Assembly: GCA_038222915.1 (NCBI GenBank)
Contig: JBBRHH010000392.1
Location: 1 to 6,136 of the forward strand
Reading direction: 5' to 3'
Source: JBBRHH01 sp038222915
GTDB lineage: Bacteria > Planctomycetota > Phycisphaerae > Tepidisphaerales > Tepidisphaeraceae
DNA: 6,136 nucleotides
Positions 5,192 through 6,136 of the stretch are shown piece after piece. Both the position numbers and the translations under genes were made by a program. The notes beneath the pieces are model-generated. The model was not told the DNA's origin. It was given only the letters and a program-made list of their open reading frames with translations, and made no database searches. How positions within the stretch are numbered: the stretch's first letter is position 1; every line of letters begins with the position of its first letter.

Positions 5192-6136
5192 ATTGCTGCC
5201 ATGAGGTAAATTTGACGCCCGGCGACGCAACCGACGTATCCATGTCCGGCGCATATGACTTTGTGCTGTCGTAGTTAATCTTGACGCTGGCGAGCGACGT
5301 AAATCCGCTATCGACCGTTCCCCCGTTGCCGAAGACAACCGCTCCGTTGAAAATCAATCCGCCCGATAGGAACACCCCTGACGATTTGATGCTTCCGCCC
5401 AGCCACGTCACGCCGTTGACGGTGAACGTCCGCCCGGCGGTAATCAGTCCCTTTAAGATCAAATCGCTGCTCTTCACGACGAGGGCCGGATATCCGCTGG
5501 CCGACGTGATAGAGCTGCCTGTCCCGTTGATCGTGAACGATCCGTTGTCGACGATCAGCGTCCCGTTGACGGCCACGCCGCCGGCCATCGTCACGTTGCC
5601 ACTGTAATAGTAAATCCCGGCCGGATTTGTCGAAGTCGGGCTGAAGGTCGTATTGGCGGCGATGGTTCCGGAGCTCAGGGTTGTGGCGGTGTAAGTCTGT
5701 CCCTGATAGGTGTAACTGCGATAGTCCTTGACATGTGCCGCCGACGTGACGGTCAACTTATTTGTGCTGCTTAGCGCGCTCCATGTCGCGGTGTATACGC
5801 CTTTGTTCTGGATGGAGTTGGAGTAGACGGTTCCGCTGATATTTCCCCAGTTGGTGAACGCGCCATTGCACTGCACGCCGCCCACAACCTGCACCATGGC
5901 GGGCAGGCTCACGTCCTGGCTGAACATCGCGCCGTACTTCAACTGCAGGCCAGGATTGACCGCGAGCTGCCCAACGATTTTTCGCTGCGTCCTCGATGAT
6001 GAAGTCGCCCCCGCCTTGCCCGTGGATGTGATGCTGTACACATTGGTCGAAGGAGACGTGACGACGATATCAACCGTACCCGAGACGCTCGAACCAAACG
6101 AATAACCCGTTACACCCGACCAGAAGCCTGAAGCAT
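5190..6136 (-). CDS. PilX-like minor pilin / polymer-forming beta-repeat protein, 5' end outside window
   Basis: The frame is open from the right edge (first complete codon at 6134) to a TAG at 5190-5192, giving 314 visible residues. The GTG at 6041 is an internal codon, not the start, because 31 further codons precede it without a stop. The visible N-terminal part (VYSITSTGKAG, then SSRTQRKIVGQL) resembles the segment of PilX-type proteins that follows the prepilin helix and reports value-like 'sense of a processed field' repeats. The middle is Thr/Ser/Gly/Tyr-rich. The last ~150 residues carry short beta repeats (GIYYYSGNVTM, AVNGTLIVDNGSFTINGTG, FTVNGV, LIFNGAVVFGNG), a pattern like the polymer-forming or DUF7305-type tail of PilX-like proteins, and end in YDSTKSYAPDMD...SWQQ. 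By inference it is an exported, minor or tip component of the fibre or an adhesin-like partner. The hydrophobic N-terminus needed to prove this lies outside the window. It is 9 nt upstream of the next gene. Confidence 0.65.
   Translation of the reverse strand, partial: ASGFWSGVTGYSFGSSVSGTVDIVVTSPSTNVYSITSTGKAGATSSSRTQRKIVGQLAVNPGLQLKYGAMFSQDVSLPAMVQVVGGVQCNGAFTNWGNISGTVYSNSIQNKGVYTATWSALSSTNKLTVTSAAHVKDYRSYTYQGQTYTATTLSSGTIAANTTFSPTSTNPAGIYYYSGNVTMAGGVAVNGTLIVDNGSFTINGTGSSITSASGYPALVVKSSDLILKGLITAGRTFTVNGVTWLGGSIKSSGVFLSGGLIFNGAVVFGNGGTVDSGFTSLASVKINYDSTKSYAPDMDTSVASPGVKFTSWQQ

Noticed and set aside
5190..6041. GTG at 6041 as the start of the PilX-like gene
   Set aside because: The frame stays open for 31 more codons to the window edge with coding-like sequence (FWSGVTGYSFGSSVSGTV), and no Shine-Dalgarno precedes the GTG.

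Overview
The window is one gene-dense stretch in which every gene I can support lies on the minus strand and reads from the right edge towards the left edge. It is a type IV pilus / type II secretion-like assembly operon, cut by both window edges. In transcription order it holds: a PilX-like protein with a polymer-forming beta-repeat C-terminus (5' part outside the window); a small 88-residue exported or anchored coiled-coil protein; a GspH/FimT-type pseudopilin; PilM; PilN; PilO; a membrane-anchored protein in the PilP/GspC/GspB position; and a PilQ/GspD-type secretin (3' part outside the window). The secretin frame is open from its ATG at 1020 to the left edge, so a search for complete ORFs would miss it.

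The genes form a tight chain. Spacings are 9 nt (PilX-like to 88-aa gene), 80 nt (to the pseudopilin), 4 nt (to pilM), an 8 nt overlap (pilM/pilN), 2 nt (pilN/pilO), 2 nt (pilO to the PilP-slot gene) and 141 nt (to the secretin). Several Shine-Dalgarno sequences lie inside the preceding gene or over its stop codon, which suggests translational coupling. The 141-nt gap before the secretin is the only leader with visible structure: a GC-rich hairpin overlaps the Shine-Dalgarno of a possible 20-codon leader ORF that ends 18 nt before the secretin ATG. I see no convincing terminator, promoter, tRNA, rRNA, CRISPR, insertion sequence or plus-strand gene.

By family knowledge, PilM is an actin-like cytoplasmic ring protein that binds the N-terminus of PilN. 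PilN and PilO form a bitopic inner-membrane heterodimer. The PilP-slot protein links that platform to the N-terminal domains of the outer-membrane secretin. The GspH/FimT pseudopilin and the PilX-like protein would be minor components of the fibre or its tip.

The likely source is a GC-rich diderm bacterium, most plausibly Planctomycetota (Phycisphaerae-like). The reasons are the Ala-Phe-Thr-Leu-Ile-Glu prepilin site, the PilM start containing QPIGLDIGHDSIKMLQLEV, the FLPEWY-type start of PilN and the lineage-style small gene. That placement is from memory and moderate in confidence. The core is a recognisable pilus assembly operon. The less ordinary parts are the 88-aa protein, the PilM C-terminal tail, the non-lipoprotein PilP replacement and the structured secretin leader.
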